From NCBI GenBank assembly GCA_031292625.1, contig JARLGU010000008.1, positions 1 to 64,000 on the forward strand: a stretch of DNA of 64,000 nucleotides, read 5' to 3'. Shown piece after piece: positions 52,941-61,503 of the stretch; position 1 is the stretch's first letter; each line of letters begins with the position of its first letter. A program made the position numbers and the translations under genes. Under the pieces are notes generated by a model. That model saw only the letters and a program-made list of their open reading frames with translations, was not told where the DNA came from and did no database searches. This stretch comes from Capsulimonadaceae bacterium (GTDB taxonomy: Bacteria > Armatimonadota > Armatimonadia > Armatimonadales > Capsulimonadaceae).

Positions 52941-54731
52941 ATGACTTCCCGCCTCGTTCTCGCGTTCGTCTGCCTCCCGCTTGCCGTGTCGTTCTCAAAT
53001 GCCAAACCGCTCGTTATTGTCTCAAATCATGCGTCGCCGTATGTGATCGAGATAGCTCCCGGCGCATCGCCGGCAATCCGCGCGGCCGCGGATGAGCTTG
53101 CGGATGTGATCGAGCAATCGACCGGCGTCCGTCTGCCGGTGGCGCCCGACGCGGGTGGGCGGCCAGCTCTTCGCGTCGGAGAGACGAAAATGTTCACTGG
53201 CGATGTTGTCGCGCCGCGCCCGGAGAATTATCGATTGGAAGAGATCTCAATCTTCCCGCATAATCGGGACATTCAGATCGGGAATGACGCGGATCGCAGC
53301 GCGCTCTATTCCGTTCATCGCTTCCTCGAGTTGAGCGTTGGCGCGCGATGGTACGCGCCTGACGAGATCGTCATCCCTCGCCGCGAGATGCTGAGCGCGC
53401 CGGAGAATGCCGTTTCCGAGATGCCCGCCTTCACCTACCGCGACACCGATATCTTCGAGGCGATGCGCTCGCCCTCGTTCGATGCGCACCTGCGACTGAA
53501 CGGCGTGAGCTGCCCGGATTTGCGTGCGTTCGGCGGGGCGAACCGGGACTTCGCTGGCGACGAGAACTTCCACGAACTTTTGCCGCCGTCCAAATATTTC
53601 GCGGAGCACCCGGAGTACTTTAGCCTGATCGACGGCAAACGGCGCGGCGATGGTTCGGCCCAGTTATGCCTGACGAACCCCGACGTGTTTCAGATTATCG
53701 TCGACAAGCTGGTCGCGCGAGCACAGGCCGACCCAGCGCTGACGACGCTGCCGCTCTCGCCCAACGATGCGGTGGGCGGCGCGTGTCAATGCCCCGGCTG
53801 CAAGGCGTCCGATGAGATCCTGGGAGGCCCTGCCGGGACCGAACTTGCCTTCGTTAATCGCGTGGCGGCCGCCGTGGACAAGGCGCTGCCGCAGCGGCAT
53901 TTAAAGGTGATGACGCTTGCGTATCAGTATTTGGAAGCGGCGCCGGACACTGTTCGACCGGCGGACAATGTGCTGATCTGTTTTTGCCCGATCTACGCGT
54001 GCGTGGGCCACGGTCTACAGGAGGACGCCACGGCGACAAACGTGCGGGCTCGCAAGAACCTCGAGGCGTGGAACGCTATTACAAAGCCAGGAAACCTCTA
54101 TATCTGGCACTACGCGGCGAACTTCCGCAGCTATCTGCAGCCAGTGCCGGATTGGAACGAGCTCTCCGCTGACATTAAGTATTACAGGAACCTTGGCGTT
54201 GGCGGGATCTTCGTCGAGGGGGACTACCAGTCGATTGGAGAGATGAACGCGTTGCGCACATGGCTGCTCGGCAAGTTGCTCTGGAACCCCGGCCAGCCGG
54301 TCTGGCCGCTGATCGAGGAGTTTTGCGCGGCATACTACGGCGCCGCCGGTCCCGATATCGTCGCGTACCTTCACGCGCTTGCGGCTCCGCTGGCGACGCC
54401 GGGCGTGCACCTGCGCATCTATCAGAGCGCCCGCGAAGGGGTGCTTACTGACGACGCATTGCGAAACGCGGATGCTGCGCTTACCCGTGCGGAAGCGCAT
54501 GCCGTCGACGATAAGACCCGCCGCCGCGTCGCCCTGGTCCGCCTTAGCCTGCGCGAGGTGGATATCGAGCGGAGCGTGCCCGGAAAGAAAGCAAGCGACG
54601 CGGAGAAGACTGCGTACCGCGAAAAGCTCGCTGCGTTTATTGGAGACGCCAAGAAGGATGGCATCGCACGGTTGCGGGAAGGGGCGTCGACGGATCAGTA
54701 TGCCGCGCAGATGCTTGCGATGGTTAAGTAA
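52941..54731 (+). CDS. Secreted DUF4838 protein (alpha-glucuronidase-like N-domain)
   Basis: A 596-residue protein with a signal peptide (1-21, ending SNA). Residues 25-140 resemble the GH67-type N-terminal domain (AIRAAADELADVIEQSTGVRLPV, RSALYSVHRFLELSVGARWYAPDE). Residues 150-470 fit DUF4838: DAHLRLNGV, YFSLIDGKRRGDGSAQLCLTNPDVFQIIVDKL, LSPNDAVGGACQCPGCKA, LYIWHYAANFRSYLQPVPDW. A helical C-terminal part follows. The family occurs in polysaccharide-degrading bacteria; its substrate is unestablished. It is a single gene behind the two element B copies. Confidence 0.78.
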   Translation: MTSRLVLAFVCLPLAVSFSNAKPLVIVSNHASPYVIEIAPGASPAIRAAADELADVIEQSTGVRLPVAPDAGGRPALRVGETKMFTGDVVAPRPENYRLEEISIFPHNRDIQIGNDADRSALYSVHRFLELSVGARWYAPDEIVIPRREMLSAPENAVSEMPAFTYRDTDIFEAMRSPSFDAHLRLNGVSCPDLRAFGGANRDFAGDENFHELLPPSKYFAEHPEYFSLIDGKRRGDGSAQLCLTNPDVFQIIVDKLVARAQADPALTTLPLSPNDAVGGACQCPGCKASDEILGGPAGTELAFVNRVAAAVDKALPQRHLKVMTLAYQYLEAAPDTVRPADNVLICFCPIYACVGHGLQEDATATNVRARKNLEAWNAITKPGNLYIWHYAANFRSYLQPVPDWNELSADIKYYRNLGVGGIFVEGDYQSIGEMNALRTWLLGKLLWNPGQPVWPLIEEFCAAYYGAAGPDIVAYLHALAAPLATPGVHLRIYQSAREGVLTDDALRNADAALTRAEAHAVDDKTRRRVALVRLSLREVDIERSVPGKKASDAEKTAYREKLAAFIGDAKKDGIARLREGASTDQYAAQMLAMVK

Positions 54732-55017
54732 CGCGGCAAAGGAGAAGCGGACGCGGGGTATATCGAGGCTTTGACGCGCCCGCGAAAATTGATTTGCGGA
54801 AGGAATTGTACGCGATCTCGCCTAATTAGCACGCCGGGTGGGCAAGGGGACCTGCGGACTCCTCATCAAGGATGAATATGTTTGTCGGCGAAAAAGTCGA
54901 TAATACGGCCAAGATCATCCGTTAGGAGGAGTTCGTTTGGAATGACGTACAGCATAATCATTAAAGAAGGTTCTCTTCGGAAAACGAATCGCAACAGGGG
55001 ACCTAAGGAGACAGGAA
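54732..55017. other. Leader region of the DGC gene with two micro-frames
   Basis: Contains a 17-codon frame (54872-54925, MNMFVGEKVDNTAKIIR) and a 28-codon frame (54942-55028) that starts 11 nt after TAGGAGGAG and overlaps the start of the next gene. Either might be a leader peptide; neither is supported by homology. AAGGAGACAGGAA immediately precedes the ATG at 55018. Confidence 0.35.
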
Positions 55018-55392
55018 ATGGCTGGTGAGAAGACGAACCCCGAGATCGTAATCTACGCGTGTGGCGGAGCTACGAACGTTGGGCAAATTGGGAATGACGC
55101 CGTTCGAGCGCTCGACCAACTTGGACACGCAACAATGGCTTGTCCTCTCGCGATCGCAGCAAAGCATCCGACGGCAATCGCTCAGGCGGCAAACGCGGCC
55201 AAGCGAGTGATCGTGGATGGATGCGAGAACTGCTGCTTGTCGAAGGAGTTCGAGGCCGCGGGGCTGCCCGTGGATGTCCATTTTACCGTGACGGATCTTG
55301 GCGTGGAAAAAATCCACAAGTTCAACTACGCCGAAGAGCAGGTCGCGGCCGTCGCAAGCGCAATACGCGCGAAGATTCGCGAAGCCAAATAG
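55018..55392 (+). CDS. DGC-domain putative zinc-binding protein
   Basis: A 124-residue cytosolic protein from the ATG at 55018 with a strong AAGGAG ribosome-binding site. The conserved cysteines match the DGC family: IYACGGATNVGQIGNDA at the N-terminus, MACPLAIA, and VDGCENCCLSKEFEAAGLPVDVHFTVTDLGVEK (the DGC motif followed by CC). The family is predicted to bind zinc; its role is unknown. It is monocistronic, with a very strong terminator 25 nt downstream. Confidence 0.82.
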   Translation: MAGEKTNPEIVIYACGGATNVGQIGNDAVRALDQLGHATMACPLAIAAKHPTAIAQAANAAKRVIVDGCENCCLSKEFEAAGLPVDVHFTVTDLGVEKIHKFNYAEEQVAAVASAIRAKIREAK

Positions 55393-55416
55393 CCTGGCGG
55401 GGCGCGACCTTATGGA

Positions 55417-55454
55417 AAGGCCCCAGTTCGACACCGGTGTCGGGCTGGGGCCTT
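55417..55454 (+). terminator. Strong Rho-independent terminator after the DGC gene
   Basis: A 10-bp stem AAGGCCCCAG / CTGGGGCCTT encloses the nested perfect palindrome CGACACCGGTGTCG; TTCTTG follows. It lies between convergent genes and could work for both strands. Confidence 0.88.
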
Positions 55455-55488
55455 CTTGCGTATATCTGAGTGGTCGTTTGTTGGGCGT

Positions 55489-55884
55489 CTAGAGCGCCCT
55501 GTCGATAAACCGCGGTATCGTTTTGTCCAACCGGAAATCGTAGCCGCTCGTGCCGATGGGCGTGAACCGCCGATAGGCATGTCTGGCCTGCTTGTAGCTC
55601 TGAGCCGTATTCAGCTTGGTTTTGATCTCGTTGAGCAGGACGTTCAACTTTTCCTGCGCCTCAATCTCGCTTGCCTTGAGCCTTTCAATGATCGTCTCCA
55701 GGCTGGGATCGGCCTTAATGAGCTCGGCGGGATCCGCAAGGCTCTCGATGATCGAACCTTTGGCTAGCAGAATCTGGTCAAACGCATGCATATCATTGCG
55801 TTCGATTGCCCGTATCTGCTCCTGCGAGAGCTGCAGCAGGTAAGTGTATTTGGCTCTTTCGCTCAAGTTTCGTGTGATGGCCAT
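55489..55884 (-). CDS. FliT/FlgN-like flagellar export chaperone
   Basis: A 131-residue all-helical protein (QIRAIERNDMHAFDQILLAKGSIIESLADPAELI...IIERLKASEIEAQEKLNVLLNEIKTKLNTAQSYKQARHAYRR). The fold and position suit the FlgN/FliT chaperone family; the tail residues TAQSYKQARHAYRRF recall FlgN proteins. It is the last gene of the filament operon, directly after fliS, where FliT (the FliD chaperone) is commonly encoded. Assignment rests mainly on context and helix pattern. Confidence 0.7.
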   Translation of the reverse strand: MAITRNLSERAKYTYLLQLSQEQIRAIERNDMHAFDQILLAKGSIIESLADPAELIKADPSLETIIERLKASEIEAQEKLNVLLNEIKTKLNTAQSYKQARHAYRRFTPIGTSGYDFRLDKTIPRFIDRAL

Positions 55885-55956
55885 TGTCTTGCTTTCTTCG
55901 TCGCCGGTCTCTTCCGCGCGGACTTTAGCGTCCGTCTGCGTGTCCAGCGGCTTCCA

Positions 55957-56388
55957 TCAGGCTGCGAATGACAGATCCATTTTGTCCGTGGACGACTTGT
56001 CTTGAGGCGTGGATGCTGCCTTCATTCGCTCCACCTGTTCCCAAGCGTCCCGAATCGACCGAATATGCCCGATAATTTCGCGCGCGATCGACGCATCTTC
56101 CATGGCGTTGGCATAGAGGATACGCTGGAGACAGTAGATATAGATCTGTCCCAGGTTCTGCGCGATCTCGCCGGTATCCGGCCTGACGCTTGAACTGAGG
56201 TGACTTATAATTTCCGTCGCCTTGTTATAATGGCTCGCCATCTTTTCAAGGTCGCGGGCTTCCGTGGCCGTGGCCGCCTGTTGCAATGCGCGAATCGCGC
56301 CGTCGTGCAGCATGATGATCAGCTTCATCTGGCTAGCCGTGACCGCCTGAGTTTGCCGGTATTGTGCATATGGATTTGGTAGGCTCAT
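55957..56388 (-). CDS. fliS: Flagellin export chaperone FliS
   Basis: A 143-residue four-helix protein that binds flagellin's C-terminus before export. Family features: NPYAQYRQTQAVTASQMKLIIMLHDGAIRALQQA near the N-terminus, then KATEIISHLSSSVRPDTGEIAQNLGQIYIYCLQRILYANAMEDASIAREIIGHIRSIRDAWEQV. It lies between fliD and the FliT-like gene on the minus strand, in the usual flaG-fliD-fliS order. The C-terminal 20 residues are polar and probably disordered. Confidence 0.93.
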   Translation of the reverse strand: MSLPNPYAQYRQTQAVTASQMKLIIMLHDGAIRALQQAATATEARDLEKMASHYNKATEIISHLSSSVRPDTGEIAQNLGQIYIYCLQRILYANAMEDASIAREIIGHIRSIRDAWEQVERMKAASTPQDKSSTDKMDLSFAA

Positions 56389-56473
56389 GGTCGTTCTCGG
56401 AGCGCAACCGATCCTTCCGTTTAGGCTTTCGCCTGCAACGAAGCCGGATCAGCGTAGCTACTTGTATCCTTTA

Positions 56474-58870
56474 CTATAGGTTATTGCTCTTATTTCCGCC
56501 GCCCCCGCCGCCCGACGAACCGCCATTCGCGGCGAGTTCGGCATTCAGCGCCTTTCCTTGCGCGTGGAGCGTATTGACCCTTGATTCCATGTCGTTGAAT
56601 TGATTCGTGAGTTGGTCAGTATACTTTTGCATTTGGGTCTGCATTTGATCGACGTGATGATCGATGTCGCTTATTTGGCTGTTAATCGCGTCTTCGGCCG
56701 ACCCAACCTGGCTCATCTTGCCCTGGGTGGTCTGTTCGATCAGCTTGGAGAGCGTATCGGCCAGTCCGTGCGTGACGGTAACCGCGCCATAAGCGCCGGG
56801 CGCCGTCGCGCTGACGTTAAGCACGAGCCCCGCAGTCGTTTTGTTATTGGAATTCCCCGAAAGCGACTGCCCGATCCCCGTCGCCGCTTCTCCGTTGATC
56901 GTGCCGCGCACATCTTGCCCTGCCGCGCTCAGTTCGGTCGTTCCGAGCCCCGAATTGGACGTGCTGGCCTTCTGGTCGCTATAGACCGCGAACGAGTTGC
57001 TCGAACCGAACCCCTTGGCCGTTAGATGCAGCTTGCCCGTTTCCGCGTCCTTTGACGCATAGACGAACTGGCTGACCGTGCTGTCCCCGTTAATCAGGTC
57101 GATGATGTCCTGCTGCGTGCTGCCTGTCGGGATCGTAAGGACAGCATGCGTTCCAGAAAAAACCTTGCCGCCAAACGTCAGCGTTTCCGCGGTTGTGCTT
57201 GGCCCGCCTTGCGCTTCCGTTGCGGCGATTTGAGCGGAACTCGCGGCTTGAGTAATGTTGACCGCGTATCCCGCGCCGGTAGCATCGCGCGTTGCGGTGG
57301 TGGCGCTGACGAAGGCGACGTTCGGGTCGCTTGGCTTGCCGCTCACCCCGAACAGCGCGTAGACGGACTGCGGGTCCGCCTCGATGGCCGCGGAGAGCTT
57401 GGCGGTATCGACAGTGATCTGACCGGTTGCGTCGTTCGTGATCCCGATGCTCGTCAGCGTTTTGCCGTTGACCGAGTTGCTGAATACGCGCTGCAACTGC
57501 TGTTGGACGCTAATCAGCGAGTAGTCTCCAAAGAGGGGCGGCGATGCGTCCTGTGTTCCCTTCGGACCCTTCGACGGCGTGAACTTGTTCTGCGCGTTGA
57601 CGAAATCGTTGACCTTTTGATACGAGGCGACCAACGCCTGGATGTGCGCGACTGCCGCGTCGGTCTTGCCGGCGACCGTTATGTTCGTTGTGCCTGGTTC
57701 TTTATCGGTTCCGATTGATGCCAGGGTTATGGCAACGTTTGGAATAACGTCCGACACCGTATTCGACGAGCGCGAGTAGGCGATGTTATCGAGCGTGAAG
57801 CTGGCGTCTTGCGCGGCCGTGGCCTGGTTTTTGTACTGCGCTTGGACGAGCCCGAGGCTGGCAAGGACGGACTTGTTGTCGGTTACGCTGATCGGTCCCG
57901 CATTCGACGCGATCTGGAGCTGCTTCTTGCTCTGCGGCGTAACAGCTCCCGTCGCATCCGGGATGCTGACGACCTTGGCGGTTACGCCGGCGGTGGACCC
58001 GTTGATCGCGCTGGCTACATCGTTGAGCGACATCTTCGCCATGTCGATATCGATCTTCGCGCCATTGATTTGAACAGTACCGGCGAGGGGTGCGCCGACC
58101 GAGCCGCCGATCAACGTGCTCAGCCTGGCGGATGCGCTGGAGAGGGCGATCGAGTTCGACGTGGCTCCGGCTTCGGACTTCGCCGGCTGGCGCGGCGCGG
58201 TCGCCGCGTCGCTTGCGACGATGCCGAGTTTCTGCAGGACGGCGCCTTCGCCTATGTCGGTTGCGGAGATTGCGTTGACGGCGCCGCTCTGGTTGGCCGA
58301 AATGCTTAGCTGAACGTTGCCGGCGGAAATTGAAAGGACCTTGGCCGTGACGCCGGCGCCGGCGCTATTGATCGACGACGCGATATTGTCGAGGCTATCG
58401 CCCGCGGACACGGAAACGCTTTTGCCGTTGACGAGAAAGGATCCAACGAGCCCCAGTGGATTGGAAGCGCCCGCCTGGGCGTCGGACAGAACCTGGTTGT
58501 TCTGCGCGAGCGCCTTGACGTTCAAGGCGTGTTCGCCGATTGCGGCTCCCGCGGACGATGTGACGGTGGCTGCCAGGACGTTCGACGACGTTGCGGTCGT
58601 GCCCTTGAAGGTCGCCTCCGTGCGCAAGTCGGAAGTGGTCGCTTGAAGCGTTGTGAGCAGGCTATTGAACTGCTGCCACGCGCCAAGTTTTTCCTTGAGC
58701 GATCCTTCCCTCACAGCGGCGTTTTTGATCTGGTTGTTTTCCGCGCTTGTAAGCGCGCTGATCACGCCGGCAGTGTCCAGGCCGGAAGCCATTCCGGAAA
58801 TTACCACACGTCCGGAATTCGTGCTATTTGTTGTATTGTTGGCGCTGCCCGATACGCCACTGGTTGCCAT
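56474..58870 (-). CDS. fliD: Flagellar hook-associated protein 2 (filament cap) FliD
   Basis: A 798-residue cap protein, much longer than the 450-550 residues of well-studied FliD. The N-terminal domain has GRVVISGMASGLDTAGVISALTSAENNQIKNAAVREGSLKEKLGAWQQFNSLLTTL. The middle holds repeated beta-rich insert domains (VNGKSVSVSAGDSLDNIASSINSAGAGVTAKV and a second related segment VQINGAKIDIDMAKMSLNDVASAINGSTAGVTAKV). The C-terminal coiled coil reads QISDIDHHVDQMQTQMQKYTDQLTNQFNDMESRVNTL. It caps the growing filament and folds flagellin. The duplicated insert probably explains the length. Confidence 0.93.
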   Translation of the reverse strand: MATSGVSGSANNTTNSTNSGRVVISGMASGLDTAGVISALTSAENNQIKNAAVREGSLKEKLGAWQQFNSLLTTLQATTSDLRTEATFKGTTATSSNVLAATVTSSAGAAIGEHALNVKALAQNNQVLSDAQAGASNPLGLVGSFLVNGKSVSVSAGDSLDNIASSINSAGAGVTAKVLSISAGNVQLSISANQSGAVNAISATDIGEGAVLQKLGIVASDAATAPRQPAKSEAGATSNSIALSSASARLSTLIGGSVGAPLAGTVQINGAKIDIDMAKMSLNDVASAINGSTAGVTAKVVSIPDATGAVTPQSKKQLQIASNAGPISVTDNKSVLASLGLVQAQYKNQATAAQDASFTLDNIAYSRSSNTVSDVIPNVAITLASIGTDKEPGTTNITVAGKTDAAVAHIQALVASYQKVNDFVNAQNKFTPSKGPKGTQDASPPLFGDYSLISVQQQLQRVFSNSVNGKTLTSIGITNDATGQITVDTAKLSAAIEADPQSVYALFGVSGKPSDPNVAFVSATTATRDATGAGYAVNITQAASSAQIAATEAQGGPSTTAETLTFGGKVFSGTHAVLTIPTGSTQQDIIDLINGDSTVSQFVYASKDAETGKLHLTAKGFGSSNSFAVYSDQKASTSNSGLGTTELSAAGQDVRGTINGEAATGIGQSLSGNSNNKTTAGLVLNVSATAPGAYGAVTVTHGLADTLSKLIEQTTQGKMSQVGSAEDAINSQISDIDHHVDQMQTQMQKYTDQLTNQFNDMESRVNTLHAQGKALNAELAANGGSSGGGGGGNKSNNL

Positions 58871-58915
58871 AATTGTGTGTCCAACTCTTAGCGGCTGTGA
58901 AAGGCGCTTTTATCT

Positions 58916-59290
58916 TCAAGCTTGCTCGTCGATCATCGCTCCCGGCGCGACGCGTTCCCCGTTTTTAGCGGCATCGTTGAGGCTTGCAATCAAGCTTAAC
59001 ACGGTCTCCGTCGGGATCTGAAACTCGACTCGATGTGTTTGTTGATCAACGTAGCGCAGGACAATGAAGCCGTTTGCTCTGTTCTCAATTTCGGCATGAA
59101 TACCAGTTTTCTGTAGGGCTTCCTGAAGCTTAGCGTCGAGCTGTGCGGCCGATGCGGCTGCGGCGTGCTGTGCCGCGACCGGATCCGGCGCTGGTTGAGG
59201 TTGGGCGGGAGCGGGCTGGGCGGCCTGAGGCGCTGGCGTTGGCTGGCTGAGACCGGGGCTTCCTATTGAGTTGTTTATTGCGATCGACAT
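58916..59290 (-). CDS. flaG: FlaG family protein
   Basis: A 124-residue protein from the ATG at 59290 (MSIAINNSIGSPGLSQP). It has a proline/alanine/glutamine-rich first half (about residues 14-50) and a FlaG domain (LDAKLQEALQKTGIHAEIENRANGFIVLRYVDQQTHRVEFQIPTETVLSLIASLNDAAKNGERVAPGAMIDEQA) with the typical V.D..T.EV..QIP core. FlaG influences filament length in species studied. It lies between flagellin and fliD, as in many flagellar operons. Confidence 0.88.
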   Translation of the reverse strand: MSIAINNSIGSPGLSQPTPAPQAAQPAPAQPQPAPDPVAAQHAAAASAAQLDAKLQEALQKTGIHAEIENRANGFIVLRYVDQQTHRVEFQIPTETVLSLIASLNDAAKNGERVAPGAMIDEQA

Positions 59291-59437
59291 GGAATGCCGC
59301 CAATCATTTCCAGGGAGAGTTAACCCTGGATGGCCGATGAATCTTACGATCATCTCTTCGCCCTGGAGGTTCCGGGACCATACAACGTTCGATGGTCACC
59401 GAAAACTCCAGGAAGCGATGCCCTTCTTGCCTTACTC

Positions 59438-60913
59438 CTACTGCAGCAGCTTAAGCACTGCCTGCGGCTGCTGGTTGGCATAAGACAGAGCCGATGTTGC
59501 CGACTGGACGAGAATGGAGTCCTTCGTGTACTGTACCACGGTAGACGCCAGGTCCGCATCGGTAATCGTGCTCTTGGACGAGCTGAGGTTCTGCGACGCA
59601 ACGTTCAGCGAATTGGAGTTCGACTGAAGGATGTTGGTCTGGAAAGCGCCCAGGTTCGCCCGGATTGTCGAGATGTCGGAGATCGCCTTGTCGATGACGG
59701 CGACCGAGTCTTGCGCACCCTTGAAGGTCGTGACGTTGATGTCCGAGATTGAGTCGGTAGCGACGACCTGCTTGTTGCCGTTGGCATCGGTGTAGGTCCC
59801 CGCGTTCAGACCGATCTGATCGGCTGCGGTGCTCTGGATGCTGACGGATGTGGTCTGGCCCTGATTGGCTCCGATTTGGAACTGCAGGTCCGTACCGCGA
59901 GTCGATGCACCGGCTTTGCCCGTGATCGACGCACCCGTTAGAACGCCCGCTTTGTCGGTCGCGTTGACTACGGCGCCATTCGTAAACACGTACGAGTTGG
60001 TTCCGTCGCCGTTCGTGATCGTGGACGCGCTCTTGAGCACGTGGCCTTTGCCATCGTCGAGCGTCAGCGAAGCGTCGGTTCCTTGCGTGACCGTCGCATT
60101 GCCGACATCCTTGCCGCCTGCCTTCAGAAGGCTGGTGTCGATCGTCTGTGAAGAGTTCAGCGCGCCGGTCTGACCCGAAGTCAGGACGAGCTGGCCCTTC
60201 TGGACAGTCGCAACGTAACCGCTGGCCTGGATCTTGGTATTAACGGTCGCCAGATCGATGCCGGTTGCACCAAGATCATAGGACGTGCCATTGATCGTGA
60301 TCTTTCCGGAGAGCAGCGAGTCGGCCTTGACGCCGCCCACGGTGCCCATCGCGCTGGTGGACGCGTTGACGGTGATCTTGTTGTAATCGAAGGCGTTGCC
60401 CGAGTTCCAACGTCCCTGCGAAGCAAGAACCACGCCCGCGCCGCCGACGCTGGCGGAACCCGTGGTCGTTGTGACCGAGGATGTCGCCGAACCATCCAGC
60501 AGTTTCTTCGTGCCGAACTGAGTCGTATCCGAGATCCGGTTGATCGACTTGATTGCCGAGTTGATCTCTTCCTGATCCGCGGAAACGTCAGTGGAGTCGT
60601 TGACGCCTTGGTTCGAGGCATTCACGGCGAGTTGCCGCATGGTCATAAGAAGCGACTGGACTTCGCCGAGGGCGTTTTCAGCCGTCTTTACTTCGTTGAT
60701 GGCATCGTTAGTATTGCTCGTGGCCTGCGTCAAGCCGACCAACTGAGCGTTCATGTTCTGCGAGATTACGAGACCAGCTGCGTCGTCCGCTGCACTGTTG
60801 ATGCGTAGACCGGTCGATAGTCGCTGAATGTCAGTGCTCTCATGGTCGCTGTTGACGTTCAGGTTGCGTGACGCCATTACGGCAGTCGTGTTCGTATTGA
60901 TACGAGTGGACAT
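59438..60913 (-). CDS. fliC: Flagellin
   Basis: A 491-residue filament protein from the ATG at 60913 (GGAGG 6 nt upstream). The conserved N-terminal D0/D1 region reads MSTRINTNTTAVMASRNLN...RLSTGLRINSAADDAAGLVISQNMNAQ...LMTMRQLAVNASNQGVND. The variable centre (about 150-400) is glycine/threonine/serine rich. The C-terminal D1/D0 part has ISTIRANLGAFQTNILQSNSNSLNVASQNLSSSKSTITDADLASTVVQYTKDSILVQSATSALSYANQQPQAVLKLLQ. First gene of the filament operon, behind a sigma-28 promoter and a leader of about 220 nt. Confidence 0.96.
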   Translation of the reverse strand: MSTRINTNTTAVMASRNLNVNSDHESTDIQRLSTGLRINSAADDAAGLVISQNMNAQLVGLTQATSNTNDAINEVKTAENALGEVQSLLMTMRQLAVNASNQGVNDSTDVSADQEEINSAIKSINRISDTTQFGTKKLLDGSATSSVTTTTGSASVGGAGVVLASQGRWNSGNAFDYNKITVNASTSAMGTVGGVKADSLLSGKITINGTSYDLGATGIDLATVNTKIQASGYVATVQKGQLVLTSGQTGALNSSQTIDTSLLKAGGKDVGNATVTQGTDASLTLDDGKGHVLKSASTITNGDGTNSYVFTNGAVVNATDKAGVLTGASITGKAGASTRGTDLQFQIGANQGQTTSVSIQSTAADQIGLNAGTYTDANGNKQVVATDSISDINVTTFKGAQDSVAVIDKAISDISTIRANLGAFQTNILQSNSNSLNVASQNLSSSKSTITDADLASTVVQYTKDSILVQSATSALSYANQQPQAVLKLLQ

Positions 60914-61140
60914 TGATTTCCTCCGTGAATCTAATAACGTACAGCCCGCCGGCCGCTCAAACGAGCTCGGCGGTCCTTTGCTTTGGGCATCCTGCACAGG
61001 CAAAGGTATTCAGTTGTGGCCCGGTTCTCGTCCCGCTGACAGTCTCTTTATTGGCAGCGATCTAAGTATCAGGAGGCGGACTTACTGGAGTCTTTCCAGT
61101 TAAGACTGCACCGGGTGGTGAGTGCTTCCGGACAATCAGA

Positions 61141-61167
61141 TTATCGGAGACCAGCGAGCGTTCTTTA
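61141..61167 (-). promoter_or_regulatory. Sigma-28 (FliA) promoter of the flagellin operon
   Basis: On the minus strand TAAA (61164-61167), a 15-bp spacer, then TCCGATAA (61141-61148), differing from the FliA consensus GCCGATAA by one base. Transcription would start near 61133, leaving a leader of about 220 nt before the flagellin ATG. That leader contains overlapping hairpins (ACTGGA/TCCAGT and GTCTT/AAGAC). Confidence 0.85.
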
Positions 61168-61503
61168 CCCTGTTAACATTACTAGTTTTGCATTTCGTTG
61201 GTTAATTTCGCCTCGGCGTGTGGACCGGGGTAGCAGACGGGCATATGAAGGGCAATCGCAACGTAGCAAGTGAGCGCGAAATCCCGGTGTCTGGGTGACA
61301 GGGATGAAGCTCCGCCCCAGTCAACCGAGCCGGTTGAAGGTGCGAGCAACCGGCTTTGGCAGCCAGAGGATTTCAATGACGTCGCGGAGTGCCTTGGCCC
61401 GCGTTGGTTGCGATACCCATCATCAAATCGCGCCTCGATGATGGCGACGACCATCCTGGCGCGAGAGGCGGATTGAGGGAGCAAGCGAATACGCGCATTT
61501 TTC
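61168..61503. other. Intergenic with a strong hairpin
   Basis: About 335 bp. It holds the perfect stem AGCCGGTTG / CAACCGGCT with a 10-nt loop (about 61328-61356). Open frames of about 70-100 codons exist on both strands but match no family I know. The hairpin may end the prepilin-like transcript. Confidence 0.4.

Noticed and set aside
61182-61484. 100-codon minus frame upstream of the flagellin promoter
   Set aside because: It has no ribosome-binding site or family similarity and overlaps a strong hairpin.
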